Notes: a model not told the origin generated them from the sequence alone. Positions 20,092-30,500 are shown, counted from the first letter of the stretch. The stretch: DNA of 64,000 nucleotides from Celeribacter baekdonensis (GCF_003047105.1 NZ_CP028475.1:1736001-1800000), one strand, 5' to 3'. Numbers and translations: made by a program.

Positions 20092-20880
20092 TTAGGCGGC
20101 GCGGATCACGTCGGCAAAACGGTTAAACAACGCCTCATTGGAGCAAATCACTTCACCATCCTCAAGCGCATTGCCTTCGGGGTGCAGCGGCTCAACGATG
20201 CCACCGGCTTCTTTCACCAACAAAAGCCCTGCGGCCATGTCCCAAGAATTCAAACGGCGTTCCCAGAACCCATCATAGCGCCCTGCCGCCACATAGGCGA
20301 GATCAAGCGCAGCCGCACCCCAGCGGCGCACACCGGCGCAGGCCGGCAACACACGCGCCAGATCACGCAGGGTTTCAGGCAAATCGGCACGGCCGCCAAA
20401 GGGCAGACCCGTGGCAAAAATCGCTTCGATCATTTTGGAACGGCCAGAGACGCGCAGACGCATGTCATTCATCCAGGCGCCATTGCCCTTTTCGGCCCAA
20501 AACAATTCGCCTTTGGCCGGATCAAAGATCACAGCGGCAGTGATTTCGCCTTTGTGCTCAAGCGCAATAGACACCGCCCAATGCGGCAGCCCGTGCAGGA
20601 AATTGGTGGTGCCATCAAGCGGATCGACAATCCAACGACGGGTCGGATCCTTGCCCTCGACGGGTTTGCTTTCTTCGCCCACCCAACCATAGGTCGGGCG
20701 CGCCTCCATCAACATTTCCCGAATGATCTGCTCGGCACTGATATCGGCCTTGGACACAAAATCGCCTGCCCCCTTGGACGAGACCTGAAGGTTTTCGACT
20801 TCACGGAAATCTTTTACAAGAGAGCGCCCCGCGCTACGGGCGGCTTTGATCATAACGTTAAGATTGGCACTGCCTTGCAT
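20092..20880 (-). CDS. suhB: Inositol-1-monophosphatase family protein
   Basis: This 262-residue Mg-dependent phosphatase has the metal ligands in GWVGEES (E69/E70), WIVDPLDGTTN (D86, D89) and the C-terminal SWDMAAG. These are the three IMPase signatures. Alphaproteobacterial members dephosphorylate inositol phosphate and may act in transcript antitermination as SuhB does. The start at 20880 gives MQGSANLNVMIKAAR, the normal family beginning. Confidence 0.92.
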   Translation of the reverse strand: MQGSANLNVMIKAARSAGRSLVKDFREVENLQVSSKGAGDFVSKADISAEQIIREMLMEARPTYGWVGEESKPVEGKDPTRRWIVDPLDGTTNFLHGLPHWAVSIALEHKGEITAAVIFDPAKGELFWAEKGNGAWMNDMRLRVSGRSKMIEAIFATGLPFGGRADLPETLRDLARVLPACAGVRRWGAAALDLAYVAAGRYDGFWERRLNSWDMAAGLLLVKEAGGIVEPLHPEGNALEDGEVICSNEALFNRFADVIRAA

Positions 20881-21043
20881 GGTCCGGGCTCCGGGTCAGA
20901 GATGTCGAGAGATGTTCAAACCGGGCGTATACGCCGCGAAACCCGCGCTGCCAAGGGTGTGCGGGCAAAGAAATGGTCTCCTTTCAGCTTTTACATGGTA
21001 ACATACCCGCATTTTCTCCCATTCCGCATAAATGAGGTTTTGA

Positions 21044-21394
21044 ATGTCCTACTTCCAGATCGCGATCATTCCCGTACCAACAGCACAGAAAGAGGCCTAT
21101 CTGCGTGTTTCCACCGGCATGGCACCTTTTTTCAAAGAATTCGGCGCATTGCAGGTGTTTGAGGGATGGGGCGCATTTGTCCCGTCGGGTGAGGTTACAT
21201 CCCTGCCCATGGCGGTTCAACTTGGCCCGGATGAGACAGTCGTGACATCCTTTATCGAATGGCCTGACATGGCATCGGCTGAGGCCTGTATGACGGCGAT
21301 GGAAACAGATGAACGGATCGCCGCCTTGGGTGACATGCCCTTTGACGGCAAACGCATGATCTTCGGTACGTTTGAGACCCTGCTCAAAGCCTGA
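21044..21394 (+). CDS. DUF1428 family protein (YbaA-like)
   Basis: This 116-residue dimeric alpha/beta-barrel type protein matches DUF1428: the start SYFQIAIIPVP, then FVEW-like FIEWPDMA and PFDGKRMIFGTFE at the end. GAGG precedes the ATG at 21044. The function is not known. It is convergent with metR. Confidence 0.88.
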   Translation: MSYFQIAIIPVPTAQKEAYLRVSTGMAPFFKEFGALQVFEGWGAFVPSGEVTSLPMAVQLGPDETVVTSFIEWPDMASAEACMTAMETDERIAALGDMPFDGKRMIFGTFETLLKA

Positions 21395-22300
21395 TCAGCC
21401 CCGCTGCAATTTCACCGCTTCGGTTTTGGCAATCCGCAAAACATGGGCCATATAGGGTTTGGTCGCGTCATCGGTGCGCACCCCGGCGTACATCCGGCGC
21501 GTCACGCCAGTGGCGGTCAGTGGGCGTACGGCATAGTCCGGGTGGCTTCGAATGTCGCGCATCACCCAATCGGGCAGCACCGAAATCCCCCGCCCCGCCG
21601 CGACCAGCATCAGGATCACATCAGTCAATTCGACCTGACGCACCGTGGCGGGATCAACCCCCGCAGGCGTCAAAAGCTCTTTAAACACATCCAACCGCGC
21701 CCGGTCCATCGGGTAAGTGATGAGCGTTTGGTCGAGAAAATCCTCCGCCTCGACATAGGGCTTGGCCGCCAGCGGATGTTTGGCCGCCATCACGCACATC
21801 GGCGCGTAGTCAAACAGCGGGACAAAGGTGATGCCCGCAATCGTGTCTGGATCAGAGGAAATCACCAAATCGACCTCTTCGCGCTCCAAAGCGGGCAGCG
21901 CACCAAAGGCCAGACGTTGCCGAATATCGACGTCAATTTCGGGCCAGGCCTTGCGGAACTGATTAAGCACCGGAAACAGCCAATCGAAACAGGCGTGGCA
22001 TTCCATCGCAATGTGCAGCCGCCCGGACGTGCCGTCCTCAATGCCGCGAAATTCGGCCTCAAGCGCCTCAACGCGGGGCAAGACCTCATCGGCCAGCGCC
22101 AAGAGACGCATCCCCGCCGCCGACAGTTTCAACGGCTTTGAGCGGCGCACAAACAACTCGACTCCAGCTTGATCCTCAAGCCCTTTGACCTGATGCGACA
22201 GGGCCGATTGGGTGATGTGAAGCCGGTCAGCCGCGCGCGCCAAACCGCCCTCTTCATAGATCGCTTTGATGGTACGCAGGTGGCGGAATTCGAGATGCAT
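21395..22300 (-). CDS. metR: LysR family regulator, MetR-like
   Basis: This 301-residue LysR-type protein has an N-terminal helix-turn-helix (AADRLHITQSALSHQVKGLE, residues about 20-40) and a periplasmic-binding-like effector domain. It is divergent from metF, the arrangement of metR in many proteobacteria, where homocysteine is the co-effector. ATG 22300 begins MHLEFRHLRTI; the GTG at 22312 is an alternative. Confidence 0.85.
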   Translation of the reverse strand: MHLEFRHLRTIKAIYEEGGLARAADRLHITQSALSHQVKGLEDQAGVELFVRRSKPLKLSAAGMRLLALADEVLPRVEALEAEFRGIEDGTSGRLHIAMECHACFDWLFPVLNQFRKAWPEIDVDIRQRLAFGALPALEREEVDLVISSDPDTIAGITFVPLFDYAPMCVMAAKHPLAAKPYVEAEDFLDQTLITYPMDRARLDVFKELLTPAGVDPATVRQVELTDVILMLVAAGRGISVLPDWVMRDIRSHPDYAVRPLTATGVTRRMYAGVRTDDATKPYMAHVLRIAKTEAVKLQRG

Positions 22301-22340
22301 TGTGAATGACACTCATGTTGATCTTGAGAATTATGAATTT

Positions 22341-22364
22341 GTCTCACATCAACCGCTGTGAGAC
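22341..22364. promoter_or_regulatory. Perfect inverted repeat in the metR-metF intergenic region
   Basis: GTCTCACA (22341-22348) and TGTGAGAC (22357-22364) form a perfect 8-bp inverted repeat with an 8-base loop, 28 bases before metF. It may be an operator for MetR or another methionine regulator, or a hairpin in the metF leader. Upstream TTGAGA and the left arm also give a weaker repeat. Confidence 0.5.
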
Positions 22365-22392
22365 AAGGGCCCCGATTGATAAGGACACAACA

Positions 22393-23229
22393 ATGACCCA
22401 AGCGCCCAACATCTCTTTTGAATTCTTCCCCCCGAAGAACATCGAGGCCTGTTTTAGCCTGTTTGAAACTGTGCAGGCGCTGGAACACATGCAGCCGGGC
22501 TTTGTCTCCGTGACCTATGGTGCGGGCGGCACCACGCGCGAATTGACCCATGACGCCGTGGCGTTGTTGAACCGCAAATACGGCTGGAATGTTGCCGCAC
22601 ATTTGACCTGCGTGAACGCGACCCGCGAAGAAACTCTTGAAATTGCAAACAGTTACAAATCCGTGGGCGTCAATGAAATCGTCGCACTGCGGGGCGATCC
22701 GCCCAAAGGCGCAGGCCAATTCACCCCCGCTCCGGGTGGTTTTGCCAACTCTGTCGAGCTGATCGAAGCCTTGGCCGCAACTGGCAATTTCAAAATTCGC
22801 GTTGGCGCCTACCCCGATCCGCACCCCGATGCCACAGATGACAGCGCCGACATCGTTTGGCTCAAAGAAAAGTTCAAAGCCGGGGCAGATTCGGCCATCA
22901 CTCAGTTCTTTTTTGACGCCGATACGTTTTTCCGCTTTCGCGACCGCTGCGCCAAAGAGGGCATCACCGGCAAAATCATTCCTGGCATCTTGCCGATCAC
23001 AAGCTGGACTGGCGTGCAAAAATTCGCGGCGGCCTGCGGCACGCCTCTGCCTGCGCATTACGCAAAGGCGTTTGAAACGGCGGAGGATCAACAGGCGGCC
23101 TCGGTCGATTTGTGCACCAAGCTGTGCGAAACGCTGATCCAAGACGGGGTCGAGGATTTACATTTCTACACGCTCAATCGCCCAACCCTGACCAAGGCCG
23201 TTTGCGCCAATTTGGGCGTGACGGGTTAA
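22393..23229 (+). CDS. metF: Methylenetetrahydrofolate reductase
   Basis: This 278-residue flavoprotein reduces methylene-THF to methyl-THF for methionine synthesis. It shows SFEFFPPKN at the start, VTYGAGGTTR, HLTCVNATREE, ALRGDPPKG and ITQFFFD. AAGGAC lies upstream of ATG 22393. It is divergent from metR, which is likely to control it. Confidence 0.95.
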   Translation: MTQAPNISFEFFPPKNIEACFSLFETVQALEHMQPGFVSVTYGAGGTTRELTHDAVALLNRKYGWNVAAHLTCVNATREETLEIANSYKSVGVNEIVALRGDPPKGAGQFTPAPGGFANSVELIEALAATGNFKIRVGAYPDPHPDATDDSADIVWLKEKFKAGADSAITQFFFDADTFFRFRDRCAKEGITGKIIPGILPITSWTGVQKFAAACGTPLPAHYAKAFETAEDQQAASVDLCTKLCETLIQDGVEDLHFYTLNRPTLTKAVCANLGVTG

Positions 23230-23240
23230 GCGCGGACCAC

Positions 23241-24275
23241 CTATGATCGAATCGATGGATGCAGGACCTCTGAGGGGTCCTGTTTCGCCGCACGTTTCTG
23301 CCTGAGCCAAAAGAATTTACCCCAGCCCCGGTTCATGCCCACAGACGGCCCATGCGGGTCCGCGAGATAGCGCATCCGCCACCCTTTCGGCAACTCCAAA
23401 CCCGCCGCTTCGGCCTTGTCCAGCATCCAAACCAAGGTGGTGTTTGATAATCTACGCTCCGGGTTATTGCCGGAAAGCTGCCCGCCAATATCGCCATGTG
23501 AACCGCGAAACCACATTTGCCGCAGCACCTGCCCTTTGGCCTCAGGATTGGTTTCAAACAGCACCGGCGCATAGGCGCGGCGGCGTTCGTGATAGGCCAG
23601 CGCATGATAAACATTTTTGACGCAGCGTGCGGGCATATGGGTGTGAAACTCGTGAAAGACCGAGGAATAGCGCCAGACAATTGGCATGTGCAGCCCCACC
23701 GCCGCCACCGTATCCCACACTCCAAGAAAGGCGATCTCGATAGGCTCGTGGCAATGCGCCTTGGTAAACTCCTGCGCCGCGCGCGTGTGCGGCGCGGTTT
23801 GATAATGGCGATAGGCGGTGCGGATGTTGCGCTCTGTGGCCTGATCGGCACGCAGCAATCCGAGCATATCAATCAAGCCGGACAGCGAGCGCACCGCATA
23901 GGCTCCGCGCGAATAGCCAAACAGAAAAATCCGATCTCCGGGGCGATAGCGCGACGCCAAAGCGCCGTAAACGCGCCGGATCTGTTGGTTGATGCCGCGT
24001 CCTTCGATCACGCCCATCGTGTCGCGCCAATTGCGCCATTGGATGCCCGCCTCGTAGCGCACCAACATATTCGCGCCCTGCGCCGCCTCCGAACACAACC
24101 GATAGGTCAGCCCGGCATTGGTCTCAAATCCCGGCTCCAAGGACGACAGCGTCCCGTCCATGATGATCACATGGGTGATCGGACCACGGCCATGCACACC
24201 GCCTGAGGTTCGCACCTTTTGGCGGAACTTGAACAATAGGCCTAAATTGCCAAAAATCCCTTTGCGCTCTGACAC
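23241..24275 (-). CDS. DUF2235 alpha/beta-hydrolase domain protein
   Basis: This 344-residue protein matches DUF2235, with FLFGYSRGAYAVRSL (nucleophile elbow GYSRGA), AFLGVWDTVAAVG and WFRGSHGDIGG. Related domains occur in phospholipase effectors of type VI secretion, but no secretion genes are seen here and there is no signal peptide. The start is a GTG at 24275 with GAGG upstream. A terminator for the preceding gene lies only 10 bases before it. Confidence 0.85.
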   Translation of the reverse strand: MSERKGIFGNLGLLFKFRQKVRTSGGVHGRGPITHVIIMDGTLSSLEPGFETNAGLTYRLCSEAAQGANMLVRYEAGIQWRNWRDTMGVIEGRGINQQIRRVYGALASRYRPGDRIFLFGYSRGAYAVRSLSGLIDMLGLLRADQATERNIRTAYRHYQTAPHTRAAQEFTKAHCHEPIEIAFLGVWDTVAAVGLHMPIVWRYSSVFHEFHTHMPARCVKNVYHALAYHERRRAYAPVLFETNPEAKGQVLRQMWFRGSHGDIGGQLSGNNPERRLSNTTLVWMLDKAEAAGLELPKGWRMRYLADPHGPSVGMNRGWGKFFWLRQKRAAKQDPSEVLHPSIRS

Positions 24276-24284
24276 TTGGTCCTC

Positions 24285-24324
24285 AAAAAATCACCCCGCC
24301 CCTTATAGATAGCGGCGGGGCGGG
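24285..24324 (-). terminator. Intrinsic terminator of the ornithine decarboxylase gene
   Basis: Arms CCCGCCCC (24295-24302) and GGGGCGGG (24317-24324), read on the minus strand, are followed by GTGA and TTTTTT at 24290-24285. It sits between the decarboxylase and the DUF2235 gene on the same strand. Confidence 0.7.
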
Positions 24325-24361
24325 ATGTGTAAAGACCCGTTTGAAAAGCGAGACTGCCGGT

Positions 24362-25504
24362 TCAGCGGTGGGTTTGGACGGTTTCCAACGTGATCTGACC
24401 AAAACCATTGAATTTGGTCGCGGTCGCAACGGAATAGGCGCCCATGCCGTAAAACATCACATGATCCTCCTCTTCCATATCCGCAGGAAAGCTCAAATCA
24501 GACGGCAATTTGTCGAGGCTGTCGCAGGTCGGACCAAACACCGTGCGCATGACTGATGGGCCCGTGCGCGGCGTGGCAAAGGGGCCAAACACGCCGATGC
24601 GGTCGATCACGCCGACCAAATGCAACTCGGACAGCGCACCGTAGACGCCATCGTTGAGAAACACATGCGCGTCATCACGAATCGCTTTCACCCGTGTCGC
24701 CAAGCTGTAGCTTTCGGCCACAAGCCCCCGGCCCGGCTCGCAGACAAGTTTGGGGGCGTCCGCGCCAAACACCTCTTGGGTCACGCGCGCGATGAGATCA
24801 AATGTGGCTTCCAACTGTGGCGTCACCTCGGTCAAGCGATGCGACGGAAAACCGCCACCAACGTTCAAACGGGCGATTTTCACCCCTGCGGCTTTGGCAA
24901 TATCCGCCGCCGCGCGGATGTAGCTGTCCCAGGCGCGCGGGTCGGTGCATTGCGTGCCCGGATGGAAGGTCAACGACGGGGTAAAGCCAAGCTGTTCCGC
25001 CAAGGTGAGCAAATCGACCGCCTTCTCAACACTGGCACCGAATTTTGCGCCAAAATTATAGGCTGCCCCTTTGACCGGCAAGGTGAAGCGGACCGAAATC
25101 TCAACCCCATCAGCGGGCACAAGCTCGCCCAATTTGACCAGTTCAGAATGGCTGTCGACCGAGTAAGAGGCCACGCCCATCGCAACCGCATGACGGATTT
25201 CAGAGCGCGAGCGCACCGGATTGTTATAGTGCAAATGCGCCCCCGGCGCGATGCGTGCGATGGTGTCCATCTCGACGGGCGAGGCCACGTCAAAGCCTTT
25301 GACGCCCGCGGCGACCAAATTGGCCAGCACGGTTTCATCCGGGTTGGATTTGACAGCATAGGTCACAAAGCCCTGAAATCCCTTAATAAAGCGACGTGCG
25401 GTGGATTGCAGGATAGCTGGGGAGAAAAACAAAACCGGATGATCCGGGCTGTGATGCCGCAGGTATTCTGTGGGCGTGGCCCAGATGGTTTTTGAGAGCC
25501 CCAT
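24362..25504 (-). CDS. Ornithine/basic amino acid decarboxylase, fold-type III PLP
   Basis: This 380-residue alanine-racemase-fold decarboxylase should make putrescine from ornithine or act on a related amino acid. K52 in TYAVKSNPDE binds PLP. HPGTQC carries the ring-stacking His, NVGGGFP and CEPGRGLV bind phosphate, and FGPTCDSLD carries the partner-subunit Cys. The start at 25504 (MGLSKTIWATP) has AAAGGAC upstream. It is divergent from an Lrp/AsnC regulator, which may control it. Confidence 0.9.
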   Translation of the reverse strand: MGLSKTIWATPTEYLRHHSPDHPVLFFSPAILQSTARRFIKGFQGFVTYAVKSNPDETVLANLVAAGVKGFDVASPVEMDTIARIAPGAHLHYNNPVRSRSEIRHAVAMGVASYSVDSHSELVKLGELVPADGVEISVRFTLPVKGAAYNFGAKFGASVEKAVDLLTLAEQLGFTPSLTFHPGTQCTDPRAWDSYIRAAADIAKAAGVKIARLNVGGGFPSHRLTEVTPQLEATFDLIARVTQEVFGADAPKLVCEPGRGLVAESYSLATRVKAIRDDAHVFLNDGVYGALSELHLVGVIDRIGVFGPFATPRTGPSVMRTVFGPTCDSLDKLPSDLSFPADMEEEDHVMFYGMGAYSVATATKFNGFGQITLETVQTHR

Positions 25505-25806
25505 TGGTCTGTCCTTTACCAATAGAGCGCAGCCACTCTCTTGCCCGGGATGTCCGGTTGGGATCGCACTTACGCGGTTTCCAAACCAGGCTAGGTGCAG
25601 CGCCGGAGGGCGCTTAACCGCCCGTCTCTGCCCTTATTCCTGAAACTCAGTGGCCGTTATATGCATGTTGATTTGTTCGATATAAAGGATAAAAACGTGC
25701 ATAATGCCGGTCATTTTAACGATATGATCGGTTAAATTGACATCGCACATTGTGTGAAATGCCCAGCATGGCGCAGAGGGCGCATGCCATCGCAAAGGAG
25801 GTCGCT
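25505..25806. promoter_or_regulatory. Divergent intergenic region between decarboxylase and Lrp/AsnC regulator
   Basis: This stretch of 302 bases has no supported gene. It holds an A+T-rich part near 25660-25745 with an imperfect palindrome (ATTTTAACG at 25713-25721, CGGTTAAAT at 25729-25737; 7 of 9 pairs), a possible Lrp-type operator. I see no other clear element. Confidence 0.4.
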
Positions 25807-26238
25807 GTGGACGATCTGGACCAAAAGATTCTGATGGCGCTGGCCGCCGATTCCTCGACCTCGGTGTCGCGATTAGCTCGGCGGTTCAAAGTCGCCCGCT
25901 CGACCGTGCAGGCGCGGCTCGAACGCATGGAAACCAACGGCACGATCGCGGGCTACACGATCAAGCTGGGTGACGTGGCGCTTTCACGGCGGATCACAGC
26001 CACGGTCCTGATCCAGGTCGAGCCGCGCACATCGGCCGGAATTGTGGTCAAATTAAAAACGATTCCAGAGGTGGAAATGGTCGCGACCTCCACCGGGCGT
26101 ATTGATTTGATTGCCCAAATCGCCTGTGACAGCACCGAAGAGATCGACGCTACCCTCGATCAGATCAACGCCATCACAGGGGTGCAAGACATTGAGAGCC
26201 TGATCCACCTCTCGACCAAATTCGACCGATCTATTTGA
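25807..26238 (+). CDS. Lrp/AsnC family transcriptional regulator
   Basis: This 143-residue protein has an N-terminal helix-turn-helix (SVSRLARRFKVARSTVQARL) and a C-terminal RAM domain with VATSTGRIDLI, the effector-binding ACT-like fold. The start is a GTG at 25807 preceded by AAAGGAGG five bases away, a clear choice over the ATG at 25750. Divergence from a basic amino acid decarboxylase suggests an amino acid-responsive role. Confidence 0.9.
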   Translation: MDDLDQKILMALAADSSTSVSRLARRFKVARSTVQARLERMETNGTIAGYTIKLGDVALSRRITATVLIQVEPRTSAGIVVKLKTIPEVEMVATSTGRIDLIAQIACDSTEEIDATLDQINAITGVQDIESLIHLSTKFDRSI

Positions 26239-26251
26239 GGATGGGGGCACG

Positions 26252-27397
26252 TTATTGCGCCGGAGGAGGACCCGCAAGACTCGCGCCGCCGCGTCGCAGC
26301 TCCTCATCGCATTTACCGTAGGCGACCTCTTCAATCATCTTGATCGACGTGACCACCGCACGCGCCGGATCCAAAAGTTGATTGACCGTGCCCGAAATAT
26401 AGACCCCCGCCTCCGGTGCATACAGACAGATGGAACCACCCAGCCCCATATGGCCCAAGGTGCGCGGGGCCGATTTGAACAGTCGCGATGGCGGGGCATT
26501 TAACCGATGTGGCAAGGACATCCACCACGGCACTTTAATCTGCATCAAACCGATGCCGTACTCCGTTGGAAAATACATCGGCCGCCATTGGTAGAGATGC
26601 GGCAAAATACGCTTGTCAAATAAATACCCTTCGAAAAAGCCACGGATAAAGATCAACGCCTCGCGCGAGGTGGTGACAATGCCGCCATCGGCCTGAAACG
26701 ATGTCATCGTCCGCGGCACACGCACTTCGCGGTCCTTGGACATGAAATTGATCGGGCGCGCATCCGAGGGATCGCAATATAGATAAGTTGAACTCAGCCC
26801 CAAACGATCAATGATCCGGCGCTGTAGCACCTCGCCAAAATTTTCGCCCTCAATGGTCTCAATAACCCGTCCGAGAATGTGAAAATTCGTATCGGTATAA
26901 AGGGCTTTGGGGCTTTGCCCAGGCACAGCGACAGCACCGTGAGACCGGCTGCGTTGCAGCACCTCATCGAAAGTCCACGCCGTATCCACGCCATCACCAA
27001 TGGCGTGTTTCAACGTGCGCGCCTGATATTTATAAAGGAAGAAATCGCCAAACCCCGACGTATGCGACATCAGATGGCGGATGGTGACTTGATCGGTATA
27101 ATCAATGCCCTCTCTGACCAGAAATTCCTCATATTTTTTATCGCGGCCCAGATAGGTCAAGAACGGATCCTCAAACCCAACTTTCCCCTCTTCGATCAAC
27201 TGTAACAGGATGGCAGTGGTATAAAGTTTGCTGGTGCCAGTCGCAAAATAGGGTGTGCGGCTGTCGAGCGCGCCCGACCCCACATGATACTCGCGCCCGG
27301 TCGCCCGATCATAGAGAGACATCGCGACACCACTGTGCCACGACGTCCGCGTTAACCGATCTGCAATGTTTTGAAGACGCTTCGGGGCTCGCCCCAT
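26252..27397 (-). CDS. Beta-lactamase-fold (class C/esterase VIII) protein lacking the catalytic serine
   Basis: This 381-residue protein of the serine hydrolase/beta-lactamase superfamily has the usual start, LYDRATG, and the helix KLYTTAILLQLIEEG. The SxxK motif reads GTSK: Lys57 is present but position 54 is Gly, not Ser. The Tyr motif appears as LYTDTN and the third motif as HMGLGGS. No signal peptide is seen. It may be a non-catalytic family member or use another nucleophile such as T55 or S56. It is divergent from valS. Confidence 0.82.
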   Translation of the reverse strand: MGRAPKRLQNIADRLTRTSWHSGVAMSLYDRATGREYHVGSGALDSRTPYFATGTSKLYTTAILLQLIEEGKVGFEDPFLTYLGRDKKYEEFLVREGIDYTDQVTIRHLMSHTSGFGDFFLYKYQARTLKHAIGDGVDTAWTFDEVLQRSRSHGAVAVPGQSPKALYTDTNFHILGRVIETIEGENFGEVLQRRIIDRLGLSSTYLYCDPSDARPINFMSKDREVRVPRTMTSFQADGGIVTTSREALIFIRGFFEGYLFDKRILPHLYQWRPMYFPTEYGIGLMQIKVPWWMSLPHRLNAPPSRLFKSAPRTLGHMGLGGSICLYAPEAGVYISGTVNQLLDPARAVVTSIKMIEEVAYGKCDEELRRGGASLAGPPPAQ

Positions 27398-27576
27398 GGT
27401 CCTTCTCCTTTCGGGTTCGTCCTACTGAATGCACAAGAAGCCTTAACAGCAGGTCAATGCGCCCGCTTTCGAGTGAAAATGAACGGGGTTTCGCCCTTTT
27501 CCTCGCGCCCCCCGCGCGGTAAACAACGCCAAAGCGAAGTCAGGGACTGCGCGAAAAGGGACTGGGCGAAGAGAGC

Positions 27577-30500
27577 ATGGCAATGGAAAAGACATTTGAC
27601 GCGCGTGACGCAGAAGCGCGGATTTACGAGGCTTGGGACAAGGCAGGGGCGTTCAAAGCCGGGGCCAATAAGTCCCGTGACGAGACCTTTACCATCATGA
27701 TCCCGCCGCCCAACGTGACGGGCGCGTTGCATGTGGGCCATGCCTTTAACAATACCATTCAGGACATCTTGATCCGTTGGCACCGGATGCGTGGCTTTGA
27801 CACGCTGTGGCAGCCCGGCCAAGACCACGCAGGCATCGCGACCCAGTTGATGGTGGAAAAAGAGCTGGCGAAATCTGGCAAAAAGCGCACGGATTTCACC
27901 CGCCCCGAGTTTTTGGAAAAGGTCTGGGAGTGGAAGGGCCAATATGGCGCAACCATCATCAATCAGCTCAAACGCCTGGGCTCGAGCTGTGACTGGTCGC
28001 GCAACGCCTTCACCATGTCGGGTGCCCCCGGCGCGCCCGCAGGCGAAGAGGGCAATTTCCACGACGCCGTGATCAAAGTCTTTGTTGAGATGTACAACAA
28101 GGGTCTGATCTATCGCGGCAAACGTTTGGTCAACTGGGACCCGCATTTTGAGACCGCGATTTCCGACCTCGAAGTTGAGAACGTCGAAACGCCGGGCCAT
28201 ATGTGGCATTTCAAATACCCGCTCGCAGGCGGCGAAACCTACACCTATGTCGAGAAAGACGAGGACGGGAACGTCACCTTCACCGAGGAACGCGATTACA
28301 TTTCCATCGCCACCACGCGGCCTGAAACCATGCTGGGCGATGGCGCGGTTGCCGTTCACCCCGATGACGCGCGTTACGCACCGATTGTGGGCAAGCTCTG
28401 CGAAATTCCGGTCGGTCCAAAAGAACACCGCCGCCTGATCCCGATCATCACCGATGACTACCCGGATATGACGTTCGGTTCCGGGGCGGTGAAAATCACC
28501 GGCGCGCATGATTTCAACGACTACCAAGTCGCCAAACGTGGCGGATTGCCGATGTACCGGTTGATGGACACCCGTGGCGCAATGCGTGACGATGGCATGT
28601 CCTATGCCGACAGCGCGCTTTTGGCAGCAGAAATCTTGGCCGGCAAACCGTTCACCGAGATCGAAGTCGACGCGGTCAACCTTGTGCCCGATCACCTGCG
28701 CGGCTTGGACCGGTTCGAGGCGCGCAAAGCCGTGGTCGACGAGATCAACGCCGAAGGTCTCGCCGTGATGACCACCATCACCCGCAAAGTCAAAGACGAC
28801 GAAGGTGTGGAGTCCGAAATCACCGAGACCGTGCCCTACGTCGAAGACAAACCGATCATGCAGCCCTTTGGCGACCGCTCCAAAGTCGTGATCGAACCGA
28901 TGCTGACCGATCAATGGTATGTGGACGCCGAAAAAATCGTTGGCCCGGCGTTGGATGCGGTGCGCAAGGGTCGGACAAAAATCATGCCCGAGTCGGGTGA
29001 GAAAGTGTATTTCCACTGGCTTGAAAACATCGAACCGTGGTGCATTTCGCGTCAACTTTGGTGGGGGCATCAGATCCCGGTGTGGTACGGGCTGGACCTC
29101 TCCGCGCCGAACTTCAAAGACGACGAAGGCGATGGTGCCCTGGACGAGGTGGAATTGTTCCGCCTGTTGACCGAGGGCGGCATGTTGCACCTTGGCGATG
29201 TGCATCATTGCGCCGCCGAATTTGACGGGGTGATCGCTGCGTTTGAGGGCGAATTGGCCGATGTGCCGACCCCGATCAACCATGCGCGTATCGTCGAAGT
29301 CGACAGCCGCCAAGCCGCGATCGAAGCCTTCGCCGAAAGCCTCGCCGCCTATAACGTCAGCCAAGACCCGACCAAACTGGTCTACCCGGTCTGGCGCGAC
29401 CCCGATGTGTTGGACACATGGTTCTCGTCGGGCCTCTGGCCAATCGGCACGCTGGGCTGGCCGGAATGGGATGAGAGCACGTCGAAATATTTCCCGACCG
29501 ATGTGTTGGTCACCGGCCAAGACATCCTGTTCTTCTGGGTTGCCCGGATGATGATGATGCAGCTTGCCGTCGTAGACGAAATTCCATTCCACACCATCTA
29601 CCTGCACCAACTCGTCCGCGACGAGAAGGGCAAGAAGATGTCAAAAACCACCGGAAACGTCATCGACCCGCTTGAGATCATTGATGAATTTGGTGCCGAT
29701 GCGCTGCGATTCACCAATGCCTCGATGGCCTCCATCGGCGGCGTGTTGAAACTCTCTGTCGATCGGATCAAAGGCTATCGCAACTTCGGCACCAAAATCT
29801 GGAACGCCGCGCGCTTTGCCGAGATGAACGGCGTCTTCGACGCATATGACCCCAGTGTCCTCCCAACGCCGAATGCGACGGTCAACAAATGGATCATCGG
29901 TGAAACCGCGAAAGTGCTGGCCGAGGTCGACACCGCCTTTGCCGAATATCGGTTCAACGATGGGGCCAATGCGCTCTACGCCTTTGTCTGGGGCAAGTTC
30001 TGTGACTGGTATGTCGAGCTCTCAAAACCGCTGTTCTACGATGGCGATGACGCGGCCAAGGCCGAAACCCGCCAAACCATGGGCTGGGTGCTGGATCAGG
30101 CGCTGACCATGCTGCACCCGATCATGCCGTTCATCACCGAAGAGCTGTGGGGCACGATTAAATCGGATCGCACACTGTTGGCGATCTCGGATTGGCCGGA
30201 GCTGTCGCTTGATCTGGTCGATCCTGAGGCGGACCGTGAAATGAACTGGGTGATTGATCTGATCGAGAGCATCCGTTCGTCGCGCGCCGAAGTGCACGTA
30301 CCTGCGGGGCTGAAAATCCCGATGGTTCAGGTCGAGTTGGACGAGGCGGGCAAAACCGCCTGGGCCAACAACGAAGCGTTGATCATGAAGCTTGCGCGTC
30401 TTGACAGCCTGACCCCCGGCCCGATGCCAAAAGGCGCGATCACCATCACCGTTGGCGGCGGCACATTCGCCCTGCCACTCGAAGGGGTGATCGACATTGC

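Noticed and set aside
22321..22392. SAM-II or SAM/SAH riboswitch before metF
   Set aside because: A hairpin is present but I could not match the conserved core bases of either riboswitch. It is recorded only as an inverted repeat.
27454..29610. 718-codon open frame on the minus strand opposite valS
   Set aside because: It is the antisense of a clear valS gene. It has no recognisable domain, and long antisense frames are common in high-G+C genes with biased codons.
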